From Streptomyces sp. NBC_00236 (GTDB taxonomy: Bacteria > Actinomycetota > Actinomycetes > Streptomycetales > Streptomycetaceae): a stretch of DNA of 64,000 nt. Where the stretch lies: NCBI RefSeq assembly GCF_036195045.1, contig NZ_CP108100.1, positions 3,286,001 through 3,350,000 on the forward strand. Reading direction: 5' to 3'. The notes under the pieces were generated by a model. It had not been told where the DNA came from. It did no database searches and saw only the letters and a program-made list of their open reading frames with translations. Position numbers and translations under genes: made by a program. Positions within the stretch are counted from its first letter, which is position 1. Each line of letters starts with the position of its first letter. Of this stretch, positions 41,687-49,460 are shown piece by piece.

Positions 41687-42493
41687 GTACACCACCGTCA
41701 CCGGCGCGTGGTCGCTCCACCGCTCGCCGTGCGTCGCGGCCCGCTCGACCAGGGCCTTCACGGCGCGCTCGGCCAGACCGGGTGTCGCCACCTGGTAGTC
41801 GATGCGCCATCCCGTGTCGTTGTCGAAGGCGCGCCCGCGATAGGACCACCACGAGTACGGCCCCTCGACGTCCGGGTGCAGGGCACGTACGACGTCGACG
41901 TACGCGGCCTCGTCGAAGACCCGGGTCAGCCACTCCCGCTCCTCGGGGAGGAAGCCGGAGCTCTTCCTGTTGGCCTTCCAGTTCTTCAGGTCGACCTCCC
42001 GGTGCGCGATGTTCCAGTCGCCGCACACCAAGACCTCACGGCCCTCCGCGGCGGCACGCGCCTTCAGGCCGGTGAGGTAGGGCAGGAAGGCCGCCATGAA
42101 GCGCTCCTTCTCGTCCTGCTTCTCCGTGCCGACCTCGCCGGAGGGCAGGTACAGGCTCGCGACGGTGACGCCCGGCAGGTCGATCTCGACGTACCGGCCG
42201 CTCGCGTCGAACTCCTCGCTCCCCTCGGCCCCGAAGCCGCCGAATCCGATCTGCACGCGCTCGGGCGCCCGGCGGGAGTAGAGCGAGACCCCGGCCCGGC
42301 CCTTGGCGGCAGCTGGTGCGTGGACGGTGTGCCAGCCCTCCGGCTCACGCACCTCGTCGGGCAGCTGCTGCGCCTCGGCCCGCACCTCCTGGAGGCAGAT
42401 CACATCGGCATCGGTCTGCGCCAGCCACTCGACGAAGCCCTTCTTGGCGGCGGCACGGAGTCCGTTCACATTTACGCTGGTAACGGTGAGCAT
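41678..42493 (-). CDS. xth: Exodeoxyribonuclease III family
   Basis: AP endonuclease / 3'-5' exonuclease of the EEP superfamily (271 residues) acting in base-excision repair. VTSVNVNGLRAA, the metal Glu in ICLQEVRAE, GDWNIAHREVDLKNWK (Asp-x-Asn), TGWRIDYQVAT and the terminal SDHAPVTV (DH) are all visible. ATG 42493. Divergent from the GNAT gene with about 50 bp between. Confidence 0.95.
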   Translation of the reverse strand: MLTVTSVNVNGLRAAAKKGFVEWLAQTDADVICLQEVRAEAQQLPDEVREPEGWHTVHAPAAAKGRAGVSLYSRRAPERVQIGFGGFGAEGSEEFDASGRYVEIDLPGVTVASLYLPSGEVGTEKQDEKERFMAAFLPYLTGLKARAAAEGREVLVCGDWNIAHREVDLKNWKANRKSSGFLPEEREWLTRVFDEAAYVDVVRALHPDVEGPYSWWSYRGRAFDNDTGWRIDYQVATPGLAERAVKALVERAATHGERWSDHAPVTVVYER

Positions 42494-42542
42494 TCCGGCA
42501 CGATACCGACCCAGCCGGTCGCATACATGTACCATCGTTCGC

Positions 42543-43034
42543 ATGAATATCCAGCAGCGGCCTTACGACCACCCCGACGCCGTCAAACTCAACGACCAGG
42601 TGCAGCTCGAATACGCCGAGCGCTACGGGGACGAGGGCGACATCACACCGCTGGACGCCACGATGTTCGACCCGCCGCACGGGCTGTACCTGCTCGCCTA
42701 CGACGCGCAGGGCCGCCCGGTCGCCACCGGTGGCTGGCGCTCGCAGGAGCGCAACGCCGAGGGCTACTCGGACGGTGACGCCGAGCTCAAGCGGATGTTC
42801 GTGATACCCGAGGGACGCGGGCAGGGCCTGGCCCGCCGCATCCTGGCCGCCCTGGAGGACGACGCCCGGGCGGCGGGCCGCACCCGCATGGTGCTGGAGA
42901 CCGGCGACCAGCAGCCCGAGGCGATCGCGCTGTACCTCTCCAGCGGCTACGCACCCTGCGAGAAGTTCGGCCACTACCGGACGTACGACAGCAGCCTCTG
43001 CTTCGCGAAGCCGCTCCGGGCCGAAAAGCTCTAG
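42543..43034 (+). CDS. GNAT family N-acetyltransferase
   Basis: Acetyl-CoA-dependent acetyltransferase of 163 residues. Motif A is LKRMFVIPEGRGQGLARRILAALE with the R-G-x-G-x-A pyrophosphate loop. The substrate is unknown. No Shine-Dalgarno precedes ATG 42543, while a -10-like TACCAT (42530-42535) ends 7 nt before it, suggesting a leaderless mRNA. Confidence 0.9.
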   Translation: MNIQQRPYDHPDAVKLNDQVQLEYAERYGDEGDITPLDATMFDPPHGLYLLAYDAQGRPVATGGWRSQERNAEGYSDGDAELKRMFVIPEGRGQGLARRILAALEDDARAAGRTRMVLETGDQQPEAIALYLSSGYAPCEKFGHYRTYDSSLCFAKPLRAEKL

Positions 43035-43036
43035 CC

Positions 43037-43074
43037 CTCAGCTCTTCCGCACCGGCACTCAGCTCTTCCGCACC
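43037..43074. repeat. 17-bp direct repeat across the hydrolase stop codon
   Basis: CTCAGCTCTTCCGCACC occurs at 43037-43053 and 43058-43074, 21 bp apart. The upstream copy carries the real stop codon of the minus-strand gene. The other copy keeps an in-frame stop too. Confidence 0.85.
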
Positions 43075-43883
43075 CCGGCCGCAAGGAATCGCACCAGCGC
43101 ATCGTTGAACGCCTCGGGCCGCTCCAGACCCGGCAGGTGACCCGCCCCCTCGACCACGGCCAGCTCCGCGCCCGGAATCAGCCCGTGCAGGACCCGGGCC
43201 TCCGCGACGGGCGTGTAGACGTCGTCCGCGCCGACGACGACGAGGACCGGCACCCCGGCACCGGCGAGCGAGTCACGGTAGTCGGGCCGCTCGGCCCGGC
43301 CCCGCAGCGCGGCCGCCGCTCCCTCGGGAGCGGTACCGCGCATCATCCCCAGCACCTGAGCGGCGACATCCGGCTGCCCGGTGACGTTGTACGGCGCCAG
43401 CATCTTGTCGATCACCTCGTCCGCGTACCCGCTCATCCCCTCGGCGAGCAGCCGGCCGGCGAGACGGTTACGGAACGCCTTGCCGTCCTCGGTCTCGGCG
43501 ACCGGTGAGGTGTCGGCCAGGACCAGCGCCGCCACCCGGTCCGGGTGGGAGCGGTGGAACTCCATGGCGATCTGCCCGCCCATGGACACCCCGCCGACGA
43601 CGGCCCGCGCGATGCCCAGGTGGTCCAGCAGTGCGGCGATGTCCGCGGCGAAGACCGCGAACAGGGTGCGTCCCGGGACGACCCCGCTGTCTCCGTACCC
43701 CCGCAGGTCGGCCGCGATCACCCGGTACCCGGCCGCGACCAGCGCGTCGGTCTGCGGCCGCCACATGGTCCGGTTGAACGGGTGCCCGTGCACGAGGACG
43801 ACGGGCGGCGGCTCGGCGTCCGCCGCTCCAAGGTCGTCGTACACGATCAGGGTGCCGTCGTCCGCCGTGAACCGGCCGCTCAC
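43059..43883 (-). CDS. Alpha/beta hydrolase
   Basis: Protein of 274 residues (GTG 43883). VHGHPFNRTMW, nucleophile elbow GVSMGGQIA, Asp in GADDVYTP, and His in GAGHLPGLE fit 3-oxoadipate-enol-lactonase-like hydrolases. The GTG overlaps the stop of the SAV2177-type methyltransferase gene (GTGA), so the pair is coupled. The real substrate is unknown. Confidence 0.88.
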   Translation of the reverse strand: MSGRFTADDGTLIVYDDLGAADAEPPPVVLVHGHPFNRTMWRPQTDALVAAGYRVIAADLRGYGDSGVVPGRTLFAVFAADIAALLDHLGIARAVVGGVSMGGQIAMEFHRSHPDRVAALVLADTSPVAETEDGKAFRNRLAGRLLAEGMSGYADEVIDKMLAPYNVTGQPDVAAQVLGMMRGTAPEGAAAALRGRAERPDYRDSLAGAGVPVLVVVGADDVYTPVAEARVLHGLIPGAELAVVEGAGHLPGLERPEAFNDALVRFLAAGVRKS

Positions 43884-44674
43884 CGGACCACCCGGCCGAC
43901 ACCCACGTAGAAGCCACTGCGCTCGACGACCGGCGCCGGCTCCTCGCGGTACCACTCGGCCGCGGGGACGAGCCCGGGCTCGACGAGCTCCAGCCCCTCG
44001 AAGAACGGCTCGACCTCGGCACGCGTACGCATCTGGAGCGGGATGGCCCCCTCCTTGTACGCCTTCTCGGTCTCCTGCCGCAGCTCCGGGTGCTGGTCGG
44101 CCGTGCCGTGCGAGAGGACCAGGTAACTGCCGGTGGGCAGCGCGTCGACCAGGGTGCGGGTGATACCGAACGGGTCCTGGGCGTCCGGCAGGAAGTGCAT
44201 CAGCGCGATCAGTGACAGGGCGACGGGCCGGTCGAAGTCCAGCAACCGCACCGCCCGTTCGAGGATCGCCTCCGGTTCCCGCACATCGGCGTGAAGGTAG
44301 TGGGTGGCCCCTTCGGGGGTGCCGGCGAGGAGTGACTCCGCGTGCCGCAGGACGATCGGGTCGTTGTCCGCGTAGACGACGCGGGCCGTCGGCGTGATCG
44401 CCTGGACGATCTGGTGGAGGTTGGGCTCGGTGGGGATGCCGGCCCCGATGTCCAGGAACTGGTCGATCCCCTCGCGCGCCAGCCAGGCGGCGGACCGGTG
44501 CATGAACGCCCGGTTCCGCGCGGCGTTCCCGCGCGTCTCCTCCGGCAGCGTCCGCGCGAACTCCTGGTCCGCCGGATAGTTCTCCTTGCCGCCCAGGAAC
44601 CAGTCGTAGACGCGGGCAGGATGAGGCCTGCTGGTGTCGATCGGGGGCCGGGGGCCGGGTAGGTCTGCCGTCAC
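43880..44674 (-). CDS. SAM-dependent methyltransferase, SAV2177 type (DUF574)
   Basis: Actinomycete-specific methyltransferase of 264 residues, GTG 44674 after GAGGAG. RPHPARVYDWFLGGKENYPAD is the family signature near the start. FLDIGAGIPTEPNLH is the SAM motif, and VVYADNDPIVLRHA the acidic loop. Many paralogues exist in Streptomyces, and their targets are not established. A hydrolase gene follows in the same operon. Confidence 0.9.
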   Translation of the reverse strand: MTADLPGPRPPIDTSRPHPARVYDWFLGGKENYPADQEFARTLPEETRGNAARNRAFMHRSAAWLAREGIDQFLDIGAGIPTEPNLHQIVQAITPTARVVYADNDPIVLRHAESLLAGTPEGATHYLHADVREPEAILERAVRLLDFDRPVALSLIALMHFLPDAQDPFGITRTLVDALPTGSYLVLSHGTADQHPELRQETEKAYKEGAIPLQMRTRAEVEPFFEGLELVEPGLVPAAEWYREEPAPVVERSGFYVGVGRVVR

Positions 44675-44716
44675 TGGTCGCTCCTCGATGCGGAGTACTT
44701 CACACGCGGTGAGACG

Positions 44717-44793
44717 CTTCAAGACTAGGCGACGGAGATCAGACTCCGTCAGCCGCTTTCCTGCCAACGCGCTTGCCTTGAAGTGCGCTTCAA
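44717..44793. promoter_or_regulatory. Inverted repeat between divergent methyltransferase and aldo/keto reductase
   Basis: TTGAAG (44778-44783) and CTTCAA (44788-44793) with a TGCG spacer. A further CTTCAAG lies at 44717-44723. This could be an operator in the 178-bp divergent region. Confidence 0.5.
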
Positions 44794-44852
44794 CAAGCAC
44801 ACTCCCCTTCACGGCCACCGGACGACGGTGACCGGAACCGGAGGGGAACGAC

Positions 44853-45839
44853 ATGAAGTACCGCACCATCGGCACAGATCCCGACACCCGCCGCGAGGTG
44901 AGCGCCCTCGCACTCGGCGCCATGCTCTTCGGGTCGGTCACCGACGAGAAGACCTCGTTCGCGATCCTGGACCACTTCGTCGAGGCCGGCGGCACGTTCA
45001 TCGACACCTCCGACAACTACGCGTACTGGGTCGAGGGCGGCCTCGGCGGCCAGAGCGAGCGGCTGCTCGGCAAGTGGCGGCGCAGCCGCGGCATCGGGGA
45101 CGAGATCGTCATCGCCACCAAGCTGGGCGCCGAACCGCTCGCCCCCGGGACCGGGTTCGTCGACAACCCGGAGGGCCTGTCGGCGAAGGCGGTCCGTGAA
45201 GCCGTGGAACGCAGCCGCGAACGCCTCGGGGTGGAACGGCTCGACCTGCTCTACGCCCACATAGAGGACCGTTCCGTCCCGCTCGCCGAAACGGTCGAGG
45301 CGCTCGGGGAACTGAGCGCGGCCGGCACGGTGGGGCTGCTGGGTGCCAGCAACCACGCCATCTGGCGGGTGGAGCGCGCCCGGGCACTCGCGGCCTCCGC
45401 CGGGCTGCCCGGCTACGAGGTGCTCCAGTACCAGCACAGCCATCTGCGCCCCCGCTTCGACGTCCCCAGCCCTCTCTTCGAGGACGGCAGCCTGGGCCAT
45501 GCCGGGCCCGAACTGCTCAGCTATCTGCGCGCCGAACAGGACCTGACCCTGGTCGCCTACTCACCGCTGCTCGCCGGTGCGTACACCCGTCCGGACAAGC
45601 CGCTTCCCCAGGACTACGACCACCCCGGCACCCCCGCCCGCCTCCGGGTCCTGCGCGAGGTCGCCGCGGAGACGGGGGCGGGCGTCAACCAGGTCGTGCT
45701 GGCCTGGCAGATCGGCGGCCGGCTGCCCGTGATCCCGCTGGCCGGGGCCTCGTCGGTGGCGCAGCTGAAGGAGAACCTGGCGGCGGTGGATCTGGAACTG
45801 ACGGACGAGCAGCGGGGGCGGCTGGACGGGGCGCACTGA
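44853..45839 (+). CDS. Aldo/keto reductase
   Basis: NADPH-dependent TIM-barrel reductase of 328 residues, ATG 44853 after GAGGGG. The Asp-Tyr-Lys-His catalytic arrangement is present: FIDTSDNYAYW (Asp, Tyr) and ATKLGAEPL (Lys). IPLAGASSVAQLKENLAA binds NADPH near the C-terminus. The substrate is unknown. Possibly controlled by the motif at 44778. Confidence 0.93.
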   Translation: MKYRTIGTDPDTRREVSALALGAMLFGSVTDEKTSFAILDHFVEAGGTFIDTSDNYAYWVEGGLGGQSERLLGKWRRSRGIGDEIVIATKLGAEPLAPGTGFVDNPEGLSAKAVREAVERSRERLGVERLDLLYAHIEDRSVPLAETVEALGELSAAGTVGLLGASNHAIWRVERARALAASAGLPGYEVLQYQHSHLRPRFDVPSPLFEDGSLGHAGPELLSYLRAEQDLTLVAYSPLLAGAYTRPDKPLPQDYDHPGTPARLRVLREVAAETGAGVNQVVLAWQIGGRLPVIPLAGASSVAQLKENLAAVDLELTDEQRGRLDGAH

Positions 45840-46094
45840 GCGGTCGGTGACGGTTCCCACAGCGAACCGGAGCCGAACCGGGGGAACTCGTACGAGTGGG
45901 CGGTCGTCTGCGCCGGATCGGGGAACGTCACGCTACGGCGGCGCTGCCGGGGCCACGGGCATGGTGGGCCGGCGCGTGGACCAGGCCGAGGGCTGACCAC
46001 CTGAACGCCTGAACGTCCTGACCACTCAGGCCACGAATCCGAGCCGGGCCCGGCTCGGATTCGTGGCGCTTCAGCGCCCCGGCCCCCACGGCAC
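45840..46094. terminator. Intergenic region with a 36-nt perfect palindrome
   Basis: At 46031-46066 the 18-base left arm CCACGAATCCGAGCCGGG is the exact reverse complement of 46049-46066. The convergent genes at both ends make this a strong bidirectional terminator. The rest of the region (45840-46030) shows nothing recognisable. Confidence 0.85.
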
Positions 46095-46994
46095 TCAGGC
46101 CTTCTTGGCGTCGATTCTTCCGGTGAACTCCAGGAGAGCGGCAGCGAGCGCTTCAGGGGCTTCCTGCGCGATGAGGTGGCCGACCCCTTCGAGGTGCACC
46201 GCGGTGACCTCACCGGCGGCCACCTGCCGGAAGGTCTTCTCCGTGATCCGTCCATGGCCCGCTGCCTCAACAGTGAGCACCGGCACGGCGATCGGGTGCG
46301 ACTCGGCGAGCGCTCGGGTCGCACCTCCGTCGGAGAAGATGCCGCGGTAGAGCCCCTCCGTACCCCGCCAGGCGTTCGGGCGCGCGTAGGTCCGGACGAA
46401 CTCGTCGACATCCTCCTCCCGGAGGGAGCCCTCCGTCCCGTTCATCAACGGGAAGGCCCAGTCGGCCAGAAGCTCGCGCTCATGGCCCGGCAGGAGCATT
46501 CCGGGGATGCCCGGGGCGCCGAGGAATCCGACGTGCCAGGAACCGCGGTTGTTCACGTCGGCAAGTGCCTCGAATCCGTAGCCGGCCAGGGCGGTCTCGA
46601 TTCCGGTGAAGCTGATGACGTCCTCGGGGTGCGTCGCCGCGAAGCGGAAGGCCGTGCCGCCGCTGATGTCCTGGCATACGAGGTGAACGGGCCCTGCGCC
46701 GATGTGTCCGACGAGATGGCGCAGATCCTCGGCCGACACCGCCTCGCCGTACTCGGTGTCGGCGTTGCCCGAGTCGCCGAACCCGCGGAGGTCGAGGGCG
46801 AGGACCCGGTGGGTCCGGGCGAGGAGCGGAATGAGCTTGCGGAACGCCCACCACGTCTCCGGCCACCCGTGCACCAGCAGGACCGGAGAGCCGCCGGTGC
46901 CGGCGGAGACGTAGTGCAGTCGCGTGCCGTTGACGTCGGCGAGGTGGTGGGTGACGCCCGGAAGGGTCGCACCGGCGGGCAGGGTGACGGTCAC
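46095..46994 (-). CDS. Alpha/beta hydrolase (epoxide hydrolase/dehalogenase-like)
   Basis: Protein of 299 residues. HGWPETWWAFRKL, the Asp nucleophile elbow in LVCQDISGGTAF, DLRGFGDSG and His in VGHLIAQEAP fit the epoxide-hydrolase-like branch, where Asp replaces Ser. GTG 46994 is chosen because GGGAG (47001-47005) lies 6 nt upstream. ATG 47009 would place the operator inside the gene. Divergent from MarR with a strong inverted repeat between. Confidence 0.9.
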   Translation of the reverse strand: MTVTLPAGATLPGVTHHLADVNGTRLHYVSAGTGGSPVLLVHGWPETWWAFRKLIPLLARTHRVLALDLRGFGDSGNADTEYGEAVSAEDLRHLVGHIGAGPVHLVCQDISGGTAFRFAATHPEDVISFTGIETALAGYGFEALADVNNRGSWHVGFLGAPGIPGMLLPGHERELLADWAFPLMNGTEGSLREEDVDEFVRTYARPNAWRGTEGLYRGIFSDGGATRALAESHPIAVPVLTVEAAGHGRITEKTFRQVAAGEVTAVHLEGVGHLIAQEAPEALAAALLEFTGRIDAKKA

Positions 46995-47005
46995 GAGCAG
47001 CTCCC

Positions 47006-47055
47006 ACATAGGCAACCTGGTTGCCAACCAAGGTAGGCAACCAGGTTACCTATGT
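47006..47055. promoter_or_regulatory. MarR operator candidate: 20-bp inverted repeat
   Basis: Positions 47006-47025 and 47036-47055 are inverted repeats with 19 of 20 bases paired and a 10-bp spacer. The inner 12 bases of each arm (AACCTGGTTGCC and GGCAACCAGGTT) are perfect. It lies between the divergent hydrolase and MarR genes. Confidence 0.85.
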
Positions 47056-47079
47056 CAAAGGTGACCGTATGCTGGCCGC

Positions 47080-47556
47080 ATGTCCAGATCAGGCGCCGAT
47101 CTCGCGCTGCTCCTGCTCGCCGGCTTCCGTACCCTGGCGGACCGAGCCACCGCCGAGCTCGCCGAGCGCGGGCACGAGGACGTGCGGACGGTGCACGATT
47201 TCGCCCTCCACTCGATCCTGTCCGGCGCGGACAGCGTGTCCGAGCTCGCCCGCCGGATGTCGGTGACGCGGCAGGCGGCCGCGAAGACGCTCGCCGTACT
47301 GGAGGAGCGCGACTACGTAGCGCGGCAACCGGACCCGGCCGACGGACGACGGACGCGACTTCGCGTCACCGATCACGGACTCGCGCTGCTGGCGCAAGGC
47401 GAAGCGATCTTCGACGAGTTGCGTGAGCAGTGGGAGGAGCAGGTGGGCGCCTCGTCCGTCTCCGTGGTCGAGGAGGCGCTCCGATCGCTCGTGGGCGACC
47501 ATGCGATCCGGCTCGACGCACCGGGCTGGAGCGCACGCGACCCGGACGTGCCGTAG
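47080..47556 (+). CDS. MarR family transcriptional regulator
   Basis: Protein of 158 residues. Winged HTH (about 40-105): DSVSELARRMSVTRQAAAKTLAVLEERDYVARQPDPADGRRTRLRVT. A long C-terminal dimerisation helix follows. No ribosome site precedes ATG 47080, while -10 TATGCT (47068-47073) ends 6 nt before it, so leaderless translation is likely. It probably represses itself and the divergent hydrolase through the 47006 repeat. Confidence 0.92.
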   Translation: MSRSGADLALLLLAGFRTLADRATAELAERGHEDVRTVHDFALHSILSGADSVSELARRMSVTRQAAAKTLAVLEERDYVARQPDPADGRRTRLRVTDHGLALLAQGEAIFDELREQWEEQVGASSVSVVEEALRSLVGDHAIRLDAPGWSARDPDVP

Positions 47557-47608
47557 CCCTCCCCGCGTTCGGGCGGTCCATGGCCGTCGCCCTGCCCACC
47601 GGTCTTCC

Positions 47609-47893
47609 TCACGCCGGACAATCGTGTTCGTCATAGCCGAGGTGGTCGGTGACCTCGCCCTCGACGGCCGACTCCAGGAGTCGCTTCGTCAGCTGCTGGA
47701 GCAGCCCACCCTCGCCGGTCAGCTGCAGGCCCTCGGCCTGATCCCGGCCCACCAGCTCGTCGATCAACCGGTCGTCCACAGACTTCGACGGCGCCGCCCC
47801 AGATGGCTCGACAGGCTCGGCCTCGGTCACGTTGTTGCTGGTCATCGATGCATCTTCCATGATCGGGAGTTACGCCGAACGTTTTACACTCCC
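47609..47893 (-). mobile_element. IS256-family insertion sequence remnant
   Basis: MTSNNVTEAEPVEPSGAAPS from ATG 47845, then DDRLIDELVGRDQAEGLQLTGEGGLLQQLTKRLLESA, is the N-terminus of an IS256-type transposase. The reading continues only to HLGYDEHDCPA and stops at 47609-47611, so more than 80% of the gene, with the DDE residues, is missing. On the left side, near 47862-47893, TAAAACGTTCGGCGTAAC-like sequence marks the terminal inverted repeat. The element cannot transpose. Confidence 0.85.
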
Positions 47894-48511
47894 GCCGACG
47901 CAAAGCCTCACGGCTCGCCTGCGCGAAAGGGCCGCTCGGTCACTCGCGTCCGTACGTATTCCTCGGCCCCGGGTGTGCGGGCGAAGACGGGCAGAGCAAC
48001 CGTTGCCGTTTCCGTATATGACATCGCTCGAATCCCGGAACTCGGGCCCGAGTCCCGAGCGCCAATACTGGTCAGCTTGGCCGATATTGAGTGCCCATGC
48101 GGGGGCCATCGGCGAGTATAGGGAAAGTCAAATTTGGCAGACATTCCGGGCGCCACGGGCGCTCGAATGGCAAATCCAACATCGTACAACTGACTTATTA
48201 TGTGAAGATGGGGCCGACCGCTACATCGGAGACGTAGCCACACGGGGGCCACTGTGTTCTGTCTCTCCTCTCTTCTGCCATCGGCAGCATCTGAAGAATG
48301 CGCGCGCACCGGGCGCCATTCCTTCGCGCAGCGGGTCACCCGCGACCCCCACGTACTCAGGCTCTGATTGTTCGCACCCGCATAGGACCGGAAGACGGGG
48401 CCGCCGCACGGCCCGCGCCCCATTACCGGTAGGCGACGCGTCAACAAGTACGTCATGACCGTACGCATGCTCATGCCTTTGCCCATGCCGACCGGGATCA
48501 GGTGCTGAACA
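47894..48511. other. 620-bp gene-free, lower-GC segment
   Basis: Noticeably lower GC than its surroundings (for example 48100-48220). It contains a 14-bp palindrome ACTCGGGCCCGAGT (48040-48053) and an imperfect AATACTGG/CCGATATT repeat (48064-48089). No convincing gene, only overlapping frames without domain or ribosome site. It probably holds the promoter of the LysR gene at 48512. Confidence 0.6.
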
Positions 48512-49381
48512 ATGTTGCAGCGTGACATCGAAGTAAAACTTCTCAGAACCCTTGTGGCCATTGTCGACGAGAACGGCTTCGCGCGCGCGGCGCAGACGCT
48601 GCACGTGACGCAGCCGACGGTGAGTCAGCAAATGCAACGGCTGGAATCAGTTATCCAGGCCCCGTTGTTCCAGCGCGGAAAACGGCCTCTGCAACTCACG
48701 CCGGCCGGTCGGGAGCTGGTGGCGCATGCCCGTCGCGTCATCCTGCTGAACAGCGAAGTCCTCAGCGAGCTGTCGGCGATCCAGAGCCATCAGTCGTTCA
48801 GCATGGGATGTTCGGTGCACCTTGCCGACGGGTTGAAGAGCATGATCAGCCAACTGGCGGTGGAGCGGCCGCACTTACGTGGAGCGATGACGACAGGACT
48901 CAGCTCCGCGCTCGCCGAGAAGCTCGCTCGTGGGGAGCTGGAGGCGGCCCTGCTGCTGGGGACGGAGACCCCCCGCAGCGAGGTGCTGGGGCGGTTGCGG
49001 CTGGCGTGGTTCGGCGAAGCGACCCTCGCTTCCGGGAACAGCTTTCCCATGGCGTTCGACAGCGAGCGGTCGGCGCTGAGCGTACGGATCATCGACACCC
49101 TGGCCGAGCGCAAAGTCCCCTGGCACTCGGTGCCCTGGTGCTCCGACCCGTTGTCGGTCCGCGCCTCCGTACAGGCGGGCCTGGCCTACACGGCCCTCCC
49201 CGCGAACACTCATCACAACCACCTTTCCCTGCGCCCCACCCCGGAGGGGGTTCTCGGGCCCGCGCCCGAACCCCTGCTCGTCCACCTCGCCTTCTCCGCC
49301 ACGGCCCGCAAGCCGGTCCTCGAGGCGGCGCGCGCCGTCGCCCGCGCGACGCTCAGGAGTCTGCCCCTGCTCCCTCTGTGA
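48512..49381 (+). CDS. LysR-type transcriptional regulator
   Basis: Regulator of 289 residues, ATG 48512. HTH: LLRTLVAIVDENGFARAAQTLHVTQPTVSQQMQRLESVIQAPLFQRGKRPLQLT. A substrate-binding domain follows (about 90-285). The Leu codon at 48875-48877 is TTA, implying bldA-dependent translation. The 3' end is duplicated. It faces away from the IS scar and reads toward the hydroxylase genes. Probably the cluster regulator on this side. Confidence 0.92.
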   Translation: MLQRDIEVKLLRTLVAIVDENGFARAAQTLHVTQPTVSQQMQRLESVIQAPLFQRGKRPLQLTPAGRELVAHARRVILLNSEVLSELSAIQSHQSFSMGCSVHLADGLKSMISQLAVERPHLRGAMTTGLSSALAEKLARGELEAALLLGTETPRSEVLGRLRLAWFGEATLASGNSFPMAFDSERSALSVRIIDTLAERKVPWHSVPWCSDPLSVRASVQAGLAYTALPANTHHNHLSLRPTPEGVLGPAPEPLLVHLAFSATARKPVLEAARAVARATLRSLPLLPL

Positions 49382-49427
49382 GGCGAGCGCCGCACGACCG
49401 CGCTCCCCCTGTGAGGCGAGCGCCGCA
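49369..49427. repeat. Tandem duplication spanning the LysR stop codon
   Basis: A 26-bp block at 49369-49394 repeats at 49402-49427 (offset 33 bp, 25 of 26 identical, CTC versus CCC). The first copy holds the TGA stop at 49379-49381. The second keeps an in-frame stop. Confidence 0.85.
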
Positions 49428-49453
49428 TGGCCGGCCGGGTCGGCCGGCCATGC
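49425..49453. terminator. Terminator hairpin after LysR and hydroxylase genes
   Basis: GCATGGCCGGCCG (49425-49437) pairs perfectly with 49441-49453, with a GGT loop. It lies between convergent LysR and hydroxylase genes. Confidence 0.8.
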
Positions 49454-49460
49454 GACCGGG

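Noticed and set aside
47832..48561. Overlapping frames on both strands in the IS scar
   Set aside because: No ribosome site, no domain, and codon use unlike neighbouring genes. Treated as gene-free sequence.
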